This document shows positions 1 through 9,624 of a stretch of 64,000 nt of DNA, one piece after another. The notes under the pieces were generated by a model. It did not search any database. It worked only from the letters and a program-made list of their open reading frames with translations, and had not been told where the DNA came from. This DNA is from Flavobacteria bacterium BAL38 (GTDB lineage Bacteria; Bacteroidota; Bacteroidia; Flavobacteriales; Flavobacteriaceae), in assembly GCA_000169355.1 (NCBI GenBank), contig AAXX01000004.1, positions 113,711-177,710 of the forward strand, read 5' to 3'. Every line of letters begins with the position of its first letter. Within the stretch, counting starts at the first letter, position 1. The translations under genes and the position numbers were made by a program.

Positions 1-372
1 ACTCGTTGCTCTTATAGATGAAACTGCTCCTGTTAAATCCTTTTTCTTGACAGTACCATAACCGATTACTACAACTTCATTCAAAACTTCATTTAATTCT
101 CCAAGAACAATTTTTATAAAATTTCCCTGTATTTTGACTTCTTTTTTATCAAAGCCTAAACTTGAAACAATTAAGACGTCACCGAATTTTGCGTTTATTT
201 TAAAACCCCCTTCAAAATCGGTTAAAACCCCTGTTTTAGTTCCTTTGACAACTACATGAGCTCCTATCAAGGGCAAACCTTTATCATCATTAACAACTCC
301 TTCAATCGTATTTTGGGAAAACGAGGTTAAGAAAGATGTTAAAAAAATAATTGTTAATAATTTAAATTTCAT
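1..372 (-). CDS. SusC/RagA-like TonB-dependent outer-membrane receptor, N-terminal part
   Basis: The gene is cut by the left window edge; 124 codons are visible, starting at an ATG at 372. The first ~20 residues are a signal peptide ending SFSQ. A carboxypeptidase-like regulatory domain follows (IEGVVNDDKGLPLIGAHV, then GTKTGVLTDFEGGFKI). The SusC-type plug then begins with VVVIGYGTVKKKDLTGAVSS, a hallmark of this family. Such receptors import oligosaccharides across the outer membrane together with a SusD lipoprotein, which would lie beyond the window. Its place next to glycosidases and a galactose operon suggests galactoside uptake, but the substrate is inferred only from context. Confidence 0.93.
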   Translation of the reverse strand, partial: MKFKLLTIIFLTSFLTSFSQNTIEGVVNDDKGLPLIGAHVVVKGTKTGVLTDFEGGFKINAKFGDVLIVSSLGFDKKEVKIQGNFIKIVLGELNEVLNEVVVIGYGTVKKKDLTGAVSSIRATS

Positions 373-671
373 ATTTTTTGGTTCATTAATAAGTTGTTTT
401 TTTAAACAAATTTGAATAAATATTAATTTAAATACTGTAAAAATAAATTTTACAAAAGTTAAATTTAAATTTTATTCCATATAAATAATTAGTTACTATA
501 TCAAAATTAAACTTTAAAGACGATTTATGGTAGTACAAAAGTCTCTTTTATAGTGTGAATTCGTCTCAATTAAAACACACTTTGATTTATTTGAATTTGA
601 TTAGTCATGTACAACCCCAAAATACAATTATGTCAATAGGGAAATATTTATTAAATAATTGACTATTTTCC

Positions 672-701
672 AAAAAAAAACTTCCAGTTTCCTAGAAGTT
701 T
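672..701 (-). terminator. Rho-independent terminator of the Spy-like gene
   Basis: Read on the minus strand, AAACTTC and GAAGTTT pair around a 10-nt loop and are followed directly by a long T run. It lies about 25 nt after the stop of the gene ending at 728. The rest of 373-671 is AT-rich and holds no gene that I can see; it must contain the promoter of the receptor gene. Confidence 0.7.
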
Positions 702-727
702 ATTTATTTATTTGAAATATTTGGTCT

Positions 728-1048
728 TTACTCTTTACCTTCTTTTTTTTCTTCAGCTTTAGCTTTTTGAATTTCTAGCTGTGCAGGTGTTAATACTTCT
801 TTAACTTTTTTATTAAGTTCTTTGATTTTTACTTTATTTGTATCAGCATGATCTGGATTTTCCTTGCTGTCTTTTCTCAATGCAGATTGTTCTTCAAGAA
901 TTGGTTTTAAAAGAGCTTGTTGATCTGTTGTTAAAGATAATTCTGTTGTCATTTTTTGCAACATTTTATCAGCACCACCTTTTTTAGAATCTTGAGCAAA
1001 TCCGCTTAAACTTGCAGTCAATAAAACTGCGAAAATTAATTTTTTCAT
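728..1048 (-). CDS. Small exported Spy/CpxP-like protein with LTxxQ motif
   Basis: This 106-residue protein has a clear signal peptide (MKKLIFAVLLTASLSGFAQ). The rest is a highly charged, probably helical protein. It holds two LTxxQ-like motifs, LTTDQQALLKPIL and LTPAQLEIQKAK, as in periplasmic Spy/CpxP-type chaperones and the many short flavobacterial proteins of that kind. The C-terminus is Lys/Glu-rich. It stands alone between two minus-strand genes and has its own terminator, so it is probably a separate transcription unit. A periplasmic chaperone or envelope-stress role is inferred from the motif only. Confidence 0.7.
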   Translation of the reverse strand: MKKLIFAVLLTASLSGFAQDSKKGGADKMLQKMTTELSLTTDQQALLKPILEEQSALRKDSKENPDHADTNKVKIKELNKKVKEVLTPAQLEIQKAKAEEKKEGKE

Positions 1049-1156
1049 TTTTATATTTGTTTTAAAGTTAAAAATTTTAGACTTTCAATAAATAAAAAGG
1101 TTTAATCCTTTCATAAATTAAAAAAAGCTATTGCATTGTTTTTATTATTACTGCTG

Positions 1157-3160
1157 TTATTCTTTTATTATTTTTTTGGTGAAAATTCTTTTTTTCTCTT
1201 TAAGAAATACAATATAATACGTCCCTTTTTCTATATTTAGTAGGCTAAGTGAATTGTTTTCTGGTTTATTGACGTTTGAAACTATTTGCCCTATTGAATT
1301 ATAGATAATAATTTCATCTGAAACAATTTTTTTATCCCAATAAAGCATAGACGATGTTGGGTTTGGGAAAATTAATGTTTCAGCGTTTTCAGAATTATAA
1401 TCAATAGAAGATAAGGAACCTGTTCGGGTAATATCTATCTCAATGCCATGAAAGATATCATCAATACTATCTGTATTTACTAACATAAAATCAGAACCAA
1501 AAACTCCATTTTGGGTAATAATTGGATTTTGTATGGTTACGTTAGTTGTTTTCCATTGATTATCTCCAATACCTGTTATATTTATGGCAGTTTGCAAGCC
1601 TGATGAGTTATAATATTTTAATGCCCAAGTCGAATTTATATTTTTATCAAGCCACGTAATTTTAAATGTTAAACTAGCTGGATCTGAAAGAGAAAACACA
1701 TCGGAATGGAATTTAAAATACATTGTATTTTTGCCACTACTGTTTTGAAAAGATCGCGCAAAACGATCGTATTTAGATGAATTTGAATTAATAACGCCTC
1801 TAACTCTGAAGAGACCAATTGAAGTTAAATCTGGATTTATTTGAGTTATCCATCTTTCGTAATTCCCTTCTTCAATATTCCAACCTGCATCATTATACCC
1901 TGTTTGCTGATCACGCTGATAAACTTGTCCTTGAGTGGCCGCAAACACATGATCCATTTGTGCACCTCTGGCTGAATAAGCATTACATATTGCGGTATAA
2001 CGAGCTTGATTTGATTGGTTGGCAGCACCATAAAGACTTACAGGAAATTTAACTGTGTTTTGAGAATTTAATCCTTCATGGAAAATGGAATAAGCTGCAT
2101 CAGCAGTTCTTGGATATACTTGTTTGCAATATTTATTAAACATCTTAAAAACATCATGTAATTCTGGTTTTGTTTGGGCTTGAACTAAAGCGCTTTCAGT
2201 AACTAGCCAAACCGAAAGACCTGTATTTAACCCACTTAAAGCACCCCAATAAAAGCCTAGTGGAACATTAATTTGGTAATATGGTTTAGTCCATGTTTGA
2301 TCCATTTCGGCAGCAGAAAACAAATGTAATCCTTGTGGATTAACCAGATATGGTGTCCAAGTAGTTTTGAAATCTAATTCGTCTGAAAGATGATGTCCCC
2401 TTGCATAAGCCCCACCCTTGGTACCAAATCCATAAGTAACATAATTAGTTACCCATTGCCATTCTGAGGGTTCGTCAACAGGATCAATATTGTTAAAAAG
2501 AAGCCCAATTTTGGTGTTACTATTCCCCGTATTAAACGTTAGTCTAAATTTTTCAAATACTTCTAAACGAAAAGTACGCCATTGATTATCGGAAATAGTA
2601 TAAGAGGAATTAAGAGGCGTTCCCTTATACGCAACTTCATCACCTGTGCATCCCGTTTTTACCTGAACATAAGCAATTTTACTGAATAAGTTTGAAGGAA
2701 GTGTTCGTAAGAAATTACCGAAACTTTCTATCATATTGAAATAATACGTTTTATAATCGATATCTAAATAATAAGGATATTGAGTCCAATTTGGATGTTG
2801 TGTGTCATTAGTAGCCACACTCGGCACACCATTAGCGTAAATCCAAGCTGGGGCATCAGGACCAACTCCTACACTTATGTTTACCATCTGATTGTTAGTG
2901 TAAGCTGCTTGTAATATAGTTTGAATCTCAGACCAATCGTATTGATTTGTGTTATTTGGTTGCACATCTTCCCAGTTTACATCGGCGCTTTTGCCTTTTA
3001 AATAGTTGTAATCAGTATCAACTGAAATGTCATAGCCATTTGATCTGTCCCAAACGCCATAGGAATTAACTGGTAAAATGGCCGTTTGAGCATGTAAAGA
3101 AAGCGTACAGATTATAAATGGAATTATATTTAATAAATAGTTTTTAACTTGTTTTTTCAT
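1157..3160 (-). CDS. Secreted TIM-barrel glycoside hydrolase-like protein with T9SS type A sorting domain
   Basis: 667 residues. A signal peptide (to about residue 24) is followed by a domain with GVWDRSNGYD, KGKSADVNWEDVQP and YDWSEIQ near the start, which looks like the beginning of a clan GH-A (beta/alpha)8 glycosidase related to beta-galactosidase-type enzymes. Candidate acidic catalytic residues are Glu175 (GCTGDE) and Glu285 (AAEMDQTW), both kept in the paralog at 7187-9124. The last ~75 residues (LIFPNPTSS, then IYNSIGQIV, ending FTKKIIKE) form a type A T9SS sorting domain, so the protein should be secreted or held at the cell surface. It lies 68 nt after the alpha-galactosidase gene, on the same strand. 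I cannot assign a numbered GH family with certainty. Confidence 0.8.
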   Translation of the reverse strand: MKKQVKNYLLNIIPFIICTLSLHAQTAILPVNSYGVWDRSNGYDISVDTDYNYLKGKSADVNWEDVQPNNTNQYDWSEIQTILQAAYTNNQMVNISVGVGPDAPAWIYANGVPSVATNDTQHPNWTQYPYYLDIDYKTYYFNMIESFGNFLRTLPSNLFSKIAYVQVKTGCTGDEVAYKGTPLNSSYTISDNQWRTFRLEVFEKFRLTFNTGNSNTKIGLLFNNIDPVDEPSEWQWVTNYVTYGFGTKGGAYARGHHLSDELDFKTTWTPYLVNPQGLHLFSAAEMDQTWTKPYYQINVPLGFYWGALSGLNTGLSVWLVTESALVQAQTKPELHDVFKMFNKYCKQVYPRTADAAYSIFHEGLNSQNTVKFPVSLYGAANQSNQARYTAICNAYSARGAQMDHVFAATQGQVYQRDQQTGYNDAGWNIEEGNYERWITQINPDLTSIGLFRVRGVINSNSSKYDRFARSFQNSSGKNTMYFKFHSDVFSLSDPASLTFKITWLDKNINSTWALKYYNSSGLQTAINITGIGDNQWKTTNVTIQNPIITQNGVFGSDFMLVNTDSIDDIFHGIEIDITRTGSLSSIDYNSENAETLIFPNPTSSMLYWDKKIVSDEIIIYNSIGQIVSNVNKPENNSLSLLNIEKGTYYIVFLKEKKRIFTKKIIKE

Positions 3161-3228
3161 TTAGATATAATTTAAGCCAACTTATTAAGAAAGATGTAGA
3201 CGCATAGACTTATTTAATATTAAATATC

Positions 3229-5079
3229 TTATAACGATTTCATGTTCTCGCATAGTTCATCAAATGATTTTTTTCCTTCGTATTTTATGATTTGAGAATG
3301 ACGACCTTCTAAAAGCAAAGGACTTGTTTTTCCATATGCTTTCAATTCATATTCTTTAGGTTTATCACCCCAATTGAAAACCCCAAGATAAATATCCTTA
3401 TCCTTTCGGGCAATTATCAACTCGAACCCATCCTGTTTATTAGTTCCATGTTCCCAAAAATCCAACGGCACGGTTTCTTCCATCGCAGGAAACTCAAAAA
3501 CTTCTTTCACTAATGCTTTACGTTCTGGGCGAAGTATCATTAAATTATCACTTTGTAATCGGGCAGTGCCGTATAGCATATTAAAATCGGCCCACATTTG
3601 AGCTTCATTCATTGTCATACTGTGTCCGTGTTTTGTATCTTCTTGAGACACTGTTGCGTCTTCGTCTATGGCTTCGCGGAAAACAAGGTAATCAGCATCG
3701 CCATTGAAAACTTTACCGCTCAGATAAAAGTTACTTAAATTACCTAAACAACGCTCAGGAAAAGCTTGGAAGATAGGATTGATGTCGCCACCAGTTCGCA
3801 TACCGTCTACAAACCCAATAGTTGGTCCAAAAACAGCAGAACAGCCTAAGAAATAGATATCATCTCCCATGGCTTCCCGCATGGTTTTCATTCCCAAACG
3901 AAAACGTTCTACCCCTGTGATTGTAGGGTCGTAGGCTTTGAAACTTTTAACATGTTTGTTCCTAAGTTTGGTGTCTTTCTCGAGGCCGTAACGCATAAAA
4001 TCCACCTTGAAATAACGAATTCCCCAATTATCCTTCATGTTTTTTATGCAATCTGCGATATGTGCTCTTGCTCCTGGATGGGAGTAATCGAAGTAAATAT
4101 AATGCATGACTTTGTCTGCTTTTTTATTCTCTTCGACCACCAACTTTCCATCTTGATCATGAAGGAAGTACTCTGGATGTGCTTTATATATTTCAGATGC
4201 TTCATCACCTCTAAATCCATCAAAATGTATTCCAGGAGTTTTTCCTTCGGCCTTAATTCGGCTAACAATATCCTTGATTCCGCCAGGTAAAAGACCCGAG
4301 TTTATAGATTTATAATCTCCTCGTTCGGTCCACCATCCACCATCAATTTGAATCATATTTGCCTCTGGAGCCAATTTATTCAATTGGTCCATATTACCAT
4401 AAATATCTTTTGGAGTGAATACTCTGCCATAATAATCCCAAGTTGCCCAACCTTTAAAATCGGCGGGCTTAAGTTTGGTAATTTTATTTTCTGCAGCAAT
4501 CGCTGTTCCAAATTGATCAAGTAATTCAAGCCAGTTGGTAGCGCGTCTAAGTACGATTTGTTCGTATTGTATGGTCTGGCCTGGTTTTAATTGTTTGCCT
4601 TCACCGTCAGACCATACTTCGAAAGCTCCTTGTTTTAATGTGAAATTCGGCATAAATATTCTCCAAGAAGTTGCACCTGCAAATAAATATTGACCGTCAG
4701 ATAATCGTAACATTTCATACATATTACTCGAACTACGATTGGTTTGACTGCCTATCTTCTGTATAAGCAAAGGTGTGCGACCCATACAACTTGCTCCAAA
4801 AACTACATCCAAGTTGTCGGATAACTGCGCTTCAATCGGAATGCTTACAGTAATTTTTTGTATTGTAATTGGTTTATCGCTATTATTAGATAGCGATATA
4901 GTTAACCGTTGAAAACCATTCTCAATTTCTTTTAAGTTTTTGGTAGTTGATACTGTTCCGTTAGCATTAACATCAACCTTAATGTCTTTCCATGGCTGAG
5001 TGGTTCCGGCAAAAGACATTAAACCGTTTAAAAATACTATCGAAAGTATTGTAACTGTTTTTTTAATTTTCTTTGTCAT
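3229..5079 (-). CDS. GH36/GH27-like alpha-galactosidase, exported
   Basis: 616 residues with an N-terminal signal peptide (to about Gly25). An N-terminal beta-rich domain (to about 205) is followed by a TIM barrel that begins WATWDYYGRVF. MIQIDGGWW (242-250) and YFKVDFMRYG fit the GH-D clan; Asp360 in the KVD motif is the expected nucleophile. RTGGDINP, with Asp432, is the likely acid/base region. A C-terminal beta domain covers roughly 530-616. The enzyme should release terminal alpha-galactose from galactosides in the periplasm or outside the cell. It is the first gene of a two-gene unit with the T9SS glycosidase. The gene upstream on the same strand ends at a terminator, so this pair probably has its own promoter in 5080-5365. 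Confidence 0.85.
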   Translation of the reverse strand: MTKKIKKTVTILSIVFLNGLMSFAGTTQPWKDIKVDVNANGTVSTTKNLKEIENGFQRLTISLSNNSDKPITIQKITVSIPIEAQLSDNLDVVFGASCMGRTPLLIQKIGSQTNRSSSNMYEMLRLSDGQYLFAGATSWRIFMPNFTLKQGAFEVWSDGEGKQLKPGQTIQYEQIVLRRATNWLELLDQFGTAIAAENKITKLKPADFKGWATWDYYGRVFTPKDIYGNMDQLNKLAPEANMIQIDGGWWTERGDYKSINSGLLPGGIKDIVSRIKAEGKTPGIHFDGFRGDEASEIYKAHPEYFLHDQDGKLVVEENKKADKVMHYIYFDYSHPGARAHIADCIKNMKDNWGIRYFKVDFMRYGLEKDTKLRNKHVKSFKAYDPTITGVERFRLGMKTMREAMGDDIYFLGCSAVFGPTIGFVDGMRTGGDINPIFQAFPERCLGNLSNFYLSGKVFNGDADYLVFREAIDEDATVSQEDTKHGHSMTMNEAQMWADFNMLYGTARLQSDNLMILRPERKALVKEVFEFPAMEETVPLDFWEHGTNKQDGFELIIARKDKDIYLGVFNWGDKPKEYELKAYGKTSPLLLEGRHSQIIKYEGKKSFDELCENMKSL

Positions 5080-5365
5080 TTTATTTTATGAATATGTATT
5101 TTAGTTTTAGCTTTTACCAAATCTGATTGAAAGCCCATTTTGTTTAATTTTACAAATCAAATCTTTAACCTCCTTGATTTACTCTACAAATTTACTGTTG
5201 AACATTATTTAATATAGATGCAAATAGTCTCATTTTTAGTATAGATTTGTTTCATTTATAGATTGAGGCCATTAAATAAATCGAAAAACATTTTTTTTGT
5301 TAATGACAATACAAATCATGAAATAGTTATTGAAAAAATAATATTAAAATTGATTTTTACGAACT

Positions 5366-5408
5366 AAAAAGAGACTGTTCAAAATAAAATTGATACAGCC
5401 TCTTTTTT
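5366..5408 (-). terminator. Terminator after the glycosidase-like gene at 5407-7182
   Basis: AAAAAGAG-A-CTGT and ACAG-C-CTCTTTTTT pair with a loop of about 16 nt and T-rich flanks on either strand. It overlaps the stop region of the upstream minus-strand gene. It separates two glycosidase transcription units. Confidence 0.65.
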
Positions 5409-7182
5409 AATTTTTCGGGTTGTCCTTCATAATTTCAATCATATGAAAAACGTCGTCCTCATTATCCTCATTAACCAAGGAGAAATCGCTATTTTTGGGA
5501 CCTTTATTGGCAAACACCCCATCGGCGATGGTGATACTTTTGCTTACCCAATTGCCACTGTTGGCTTTGGTGATGGTAACTGCGGTTTTGTCAGTATTGG
5601 ATGAGGAATCATAACGAACAGAGAATTTTCCGGTCCCTTTATCCAAATATATGATTTTCAAAGTGATTGGCTCCTTATCTTTCATTGATAGAAAATTGTC
5701 ATCCAGATCAAAATACATCCGGTTACGTCCGTTTGAATTTTTAAACCCTCTCGCATATCTGCCGTAGGGCTGATTCTCGGGTCCAACCCGCCATAATCCG
5801 ACACTGGTTTCATTCGCATTGATCTGTGTAATAAATCGGCTATAGTTTCTGGCAATGAGCTCGAATCCTACATCGTTCATCGCCTTGGCTTCATAGAGAT
5901 AATTGGATCCCGATAGGGAAGTAGCAGCATGCAAATCACCGACTTTTGCTCCGTATTTATTGAATTCCGCTTCAATTTTATTTACCCGTTCTGCGTTGCT
6001 CTGTTCAGCCTTCCCATATTTTCCCTCAGGAAAGCGAACAGAATCGGCACTATCGAGCACATCACGAAGGGCGATAAAGGCATACGGGCTAGTCTGCGGT
6101 TGTTTGTAATAAGAATACCGACTAGCGAAGGCAAAACCTTCATCATATTGTCCTGTTTTTACAATATTATAATCAACCTCCCATAAATCAAGTCCTCTAT
6201 CGACGGTCGAAATAGCGGTCCAATAATAATTCCAAACCGGATTTTCCTGAAATATTCCAGCTTGCCCAAATTTAGAAAACTCGCCGCGCACAAACTCCGG
6301 TTTCTTGCCGTTCAGACCGAAAAAAGTAGGGCGAAGTTCATTATCTTGGATTATTTCTCCGTTAGTCTGATAACCAATTGCAATCGTAAATTGCTGTTTT
6401 CGGAGCTCAATCGGATAGTTTTTGCGAAGCCAATTCGCGTAAAGTAGTTCACCTGCTTTTGCAGCCTTAGTACCCTTCAATACTTCAGGATTACTTTCAT
6501 TATCCACATTAAACAGGAATCGGATATGTTTGAGTTCTGGCTTATCGAAGGCTTCGTAGAAACGTTTCGTAGCTCCGCTGCAAAACTCTAAATATTGCTG
6601 AGCACTAATTTTATATTTATGGTCAATGGGTGTACCTTTATAAAGTTGTCTATCACCCGTAGATCCAAATGCGGGCTGTATAAATGCAAAGACGTTTCTA
6701 TCCTTCTCAGGTAGTGAGGCAATGTGATCCGCTAGCTTGCCGATAAAACGATGGAAGTAATTGATGTAGTTTTGATTTAGGTAATAGGGAAAAAAATCTT
6801 TTCCCTTGCCACCTTTTACAGTCACTTTGGGAACCCCTTGTTCATAAATCCATTCTGGAGAGTGAGGGCCAGTCCATAAGACAAAATAGTAATAATACTT
6901 ACCCTTTACGGCATTACGGATTTGAGCATCCATTTTCGACCAGTCATACTCCTCGGGACTTGTCTCTATGTCAGCCCACTTAACTCTATCGGCAGCCCCT
7001 TTAATAAAAGGAAACCGCTCTGTGTCAATTTTTTCATTCTTGCAATTGGTAAAGAATCCCGCCCACTGTGGGCGCTCAAAATCTTTTATATCATTTCCCT
7101 TTTTTTGTGAAAATGTCAATTGAGATAGACCTAATGCAAACAATATGAAAGTAGCCCATTTTTTTATTATTGCCCGTTTCAT
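5407..7182 (-). CDS. Secreted TIM-barrel glycosidase-like paralog lacking one conserved acidic residue
   Basis: I place the start at 7182 because MKRAIIKKWATFILFALGLS begins a good signal peptide; the open frame upstream only encodes a Lys/Arg-rich stretch and overlaps the previous gene. The product is 591 residues and is paralogous to the proteins at 1157-3160 and 7187-9124: KGAADRVKWADIETSPEEYDW, PEWIYEQGVPKV and the C-terminal NSDFSLVNEDNEDDVFHMIE match their equivalents. The GDE of the paralogs is GDR here (Arg178), while Glu301 (VRGEF) is kept. There is no T9SS tail. The gene follows 7187-9124 with a 4-nt gap. The protein may bind rather than cleave substrate, or may use another acid; both are inferences. 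Confidence 0.75.
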   Translation of the reverse strand: MKRAIIKKWATFILFALGLSQLTFSQKKGNDIKDFERPQWAGFFTNCKNEKIDTERFPFIKGAADRVKWADIETSPEEYDWSKMDAQIRNAVKGKYYYYFVLWTGPHSPEWIYEQGVPKVTVKGGKGKDFFPYYLNQNYINYFHRFIGKLADHIASLPEKDRNVFAFIQPAFGSTGDRQLYKGTPIDHKYKISAQQYLEFCSGATKRFYEAFDKPELKHIRFLFNVDNESNPEVLKGTKAAKAGELLYANWLRKNYPIELRKQQFTIAIGYQTNGEIIQDNELRPTFFGLNGKKPEFVRGEFSKFGQAGIFQENPVWNYYWTAISTVDRGLDLWEVDYNIVKTGQYDEGFAFASRYSYYKQPQTSPYAFIALRDVLDSADSVRFPEGKYGKAEQSNAERVNKIEAEFNKYGAKVGDLHAATSLSGSNYLYEAKAMNDVGFELIARNYSRFITQINANETSVGLWRVGPENQPYGRYARGFKNSNGRNRMYFDLDDNFLSMKDKEPITLKIIYLDKGTGKFSVRYDSSSNTDKTAVTITKANSGNWVSKSITIADGVFANKGPKNSDFSLVNEDNEDDVFHMIEIMKDNPKN

Positions 7183-7186
7183 AATG

Positions 7187-9124
7187 CTATATATTTTTTT
7201 TCTCTTTTTTTCTCTTTTCTCTTTTCTCCTCTTTATCTTCTTTTTTCCCTTTCTTTTCTTTATCACCCTCAACGGCGTTTTCGCCTTTGCTATATTTGGT
7301 TCCTTTAGCGCTACCCTTGAAAGCACGATTTTCTTCTTGAGGTCTTAATAAAGGTAGCTCTTGTTCACCTCGGTGAACCTCTACAAGGCTAAATATATCA
7401 TCTTTATCATCAGCATTCAATAGTACAAAGTCAGCCCCTTTTGTTCCTCCATTTTTGAAAACGGCATCTTTAATAGTTACCACTTCATGATGCCATTTTT
7501 TATCCCCTTTTCCGGTTACTGTCATTGCTGTCTTCATGGATTTGGTTCCTGCATCGTAATCAAGTTTCCATTTAGAACCTTCAATGGCATCATACCAAAC
7601 CACAGTTATCGACATTACTTTAGGTTTATTATTTTGAGAAAAACCTTCATGAAGTTTGAAGTATAGTGCATCTTTTCCCGTTGCGTGTTCAAATCCTCTT
7701 GCAAACCTTGAATAAATTGAGGATTCAGATGTAATTGGACCACCCACTCGCCATAAAGGAATGGATGTAGCATCTGGTTCAATTTGGTACAATAGTCTGG
7801 AGTAATTATCTGGCCATATTTCCCAACCCGCATCATTGAAACCAACTTGGTCACCGCGTTGCTTCACTTGCCCCATTTTGAGTGCATTTTTATCCTCGTT
7901 TGCTGCTCCATACTTCGTATATTCGGCAGTAATTTTTTCCATACGATCAATATTTCCATGCGATGCTTTACCAAACTTATCTTCTGGATAAGCCTTTGTA
8001 TCGGCTGCATTCAACCCTTTATGCAAGGCACAGAAAGCATCGGTTGCTGTCTCAGGGTGTATTTGCCCGGCATACTTATTGAAAAAATAGAAAGAATAAT
8101 CGAATCCTTGTTCCTTGCTAGCCTTCAAAGCGCCGCTTGTAACATCCCAAACACTTTGACCCGCATTTAAGGCATTAATTGCTCCCCAGTAAAAGTTGAG
8201 TTGAACATTTAGTTGATACCAAGGACGCGTCCAGGTTTGGTCCATCTCAGAACGACGAAAAAGTGTTACCCCTTTTGGGGCAACTAGATAGGGTAAAAAC
8301 GTGTTTACTGCATCAATTTCTCCACTTAAATGATGTCCTCTGGAAAGTGCTCCATTTTTGATTCCAAAACCATCTTTAAGGTTTTTAATGGCCCAATCCC
8401 ATTCTTGAACAAAATTATTTTTACCGTTATTGCTTTGTGGTTCTAGATTGTTCAGAAGCATACTAATATTCAATCCGGATTGTTTACCAAACAATTTATC
8501 ATGCAAGGCAAAGGTTTCAAGACGGAATTCTCTCCATTTTTCACTTTTTACTGGTAAAGAATAAATTTTATCTATAGGCTCCCCTTTATAAGCACACTCA
8601 TCTCCAGTACATCCTGTTTTAACTTGAATAAATGAAATAGCACTTATTTTCTCTTTAGAAAAGGTGCTAATATGTTTAGCTACTTCTGTTAGAAAACGGT
8701 GATAATATTTTTTATATTCTGGAGATAGATAATAAGGATAATGATCAAACGCCCCGGGTTTTTTGGTAGCGCTTGTAATTACTTTTGGCACTCCTTTTTC
8801 ATAAACCCATTCAGGTGTTTTAGGCCCTGCTGCAAAAGAAATATATAGCGATATTTTTTCTTTATAGGCTCTTTCAACAGCATTGTCTAATATTGACCAG
8901 TCATATATTCCTGGTGTTTTTTCAACTTCATCCCAGGTAAAATCGCAGGATGTTCCTTTTAAAAATGGATACTCTCTTATATTCATTGCTTCTCCACGAT
9001 CCCAAACACCAAAAGAGCTAGATTTTGGACCTACTTGACTTATTACCATGTTAGAGAAAGCAATTAGTGCTATAATGACAATTTTTCTTGTTCTATCAAA
9101 GCTTTTTAAACTATATTCATTCAT
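7187..9124 (-). CDS. Secreted TIM-barrel glycosidase-like paralog with charged C-terminal tail
   Basis: 645 residues with a signal peptide to about residue 29 (FSNMVISQ). The core matches the 667-residue paralog: SSFGVWDRGEA, KGTSCDFTWDEVEKTPG, GCTGDE (Glu176) and RRSEMDQTW (Glu293). After the conserved end of the fold (FVLLNADDKDDIFSLVEVHR, about residue 585) come ~60 extra residues. The last ~24 are almost only Lys, Glu, Arg and Asp, encoded by a purine-rich tract. There is no T9SS domain. The next gene starts 4 nt later, so the two are co-transcribed. The role is inferred to be exo-cleavage of a galactoside; the family number is not certain. Confidence 0.78.
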   Translation of the reverse strand: MNEYSLKSFDRTRKIVIIALIAFSNMVISQVGPKSSSFGVWDRGEAMNIREYPFLKGTSCDFTWDEVEKTPGIYDWSILDNAVERAYKEKISLYISFAAGPKTPEWVYEKGVPKVITSATKKPGAFDHYPYYLSPEYKKYYHRFLTEVAKHISTFSKEKISAISFIQVKTGCTGDECAYKGEPIDKIYSLPVKSEKWREFRLETFALHDKLFGKQSGLNISMLLNNLEPQSNNGKNNFVQEWDWAIKNLKDGFGIKNGALSRGHHLSGEIDAVNTFLPYLVAPKGVTLFRRSEMDQTWTRPWYQLNVQLNFYWGAINALNAGQSVWDVTSGALKASKEQGFDYSFYFFNKYAGQIHPETATDAFCALHKGLNAADTKAYPEDKFGKASHGNIDRMEKITAEYTKYGAANEDKNALKMGQVKQRGDQVGFNDAGWEIWPDNYSRLLYQIEPDATSIPLWRVGGPITSESSIYSRFARGFEHATGKDALYFKLHEGFSQNNKPKVMSITVVWYDAIEGSKWKLDYDAGTKSMKTAMTVTGKGDKKWHHEVVTIKDAVFKNGGTKGADFVLLNADDKDDIFSLVEVHRGEQELPLLRPQEENRAFKGSAKGTKYSKGENAVEGDKEKKGKKEDKEEKREKRKKEKKNI

Positions 9125-9198
9125 AATTAAAAATTTTATTTAGGTTTAAGACTGTTAAATTTAATATTGGTTTAAAATATAAAAACTACATTTTATAT

Positions 9199-9414
9199 TT
9201 AATTGATATCGTTAAAGTTATATTCATTACTCGTATTTGAATTCTTTTTGGGCTGACACTGGGCAAATCGTTCGTTACAAATTGTTCCTAGCCCATCTTC
9301 TAAGGAATTGGCCTTTAATACCAATGGATCATTCTCATATACCAATTTTTGACTGAATACTGAGGTTGCTACAAAAAAAATATTTATCAGAATTAATGTG
9401 AAATGTTTATTTAT
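9199..9414 (-). pseudogene. Short secreted protein frame with ATA in place of a start codon
   Basis: A 72-codon open frame begins ATA AAT AAA CAT and encodes a textbook signal peptide (HFTLILINIFFVATSVFSQ). It then gives a ~50-residue mature part that includes GLGTICNERFAQ and ends with a stop at 9199. An in-frame stop lies just before the ATA and no ATG is available. Either the start codon has mutated (ATG to ATA) and this is a pseudogene, or an unusual start is used. I do not recognise the mature part. It sits upstream of the glycosidase pair. The remainder of 9125-9624 is AT-rich, without other features I can support. Confidence 0.45.
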
Positions 9415-9624
9415 TTACCAGTTTAAATAGATAAACAAATAAACAAATTAAAATAATAATGCAATCATTCAAAAAGTGTCATTCAGTTGTTCTTTTTGTT
9501 TCAAATAATTAAATATTTGAAACTTTTTTGCCTCATAAATGAAACTTTATCAACTAGTTTAGTATAAATGGTTAATTAATTTTACATAATAGTAACATAG
9601 AAATAGTAACCAAAAATAATTATT

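Noticed and set aside
7183..7326. N-terminal extension of the 591-residue glycosidase-like protein (48 Lys/Arg-rich residues)
   Set aside because: It overlaps the coding end of the previous gene, has no signal peptide character, and a good signal peptide starts at the ATG at 7182.
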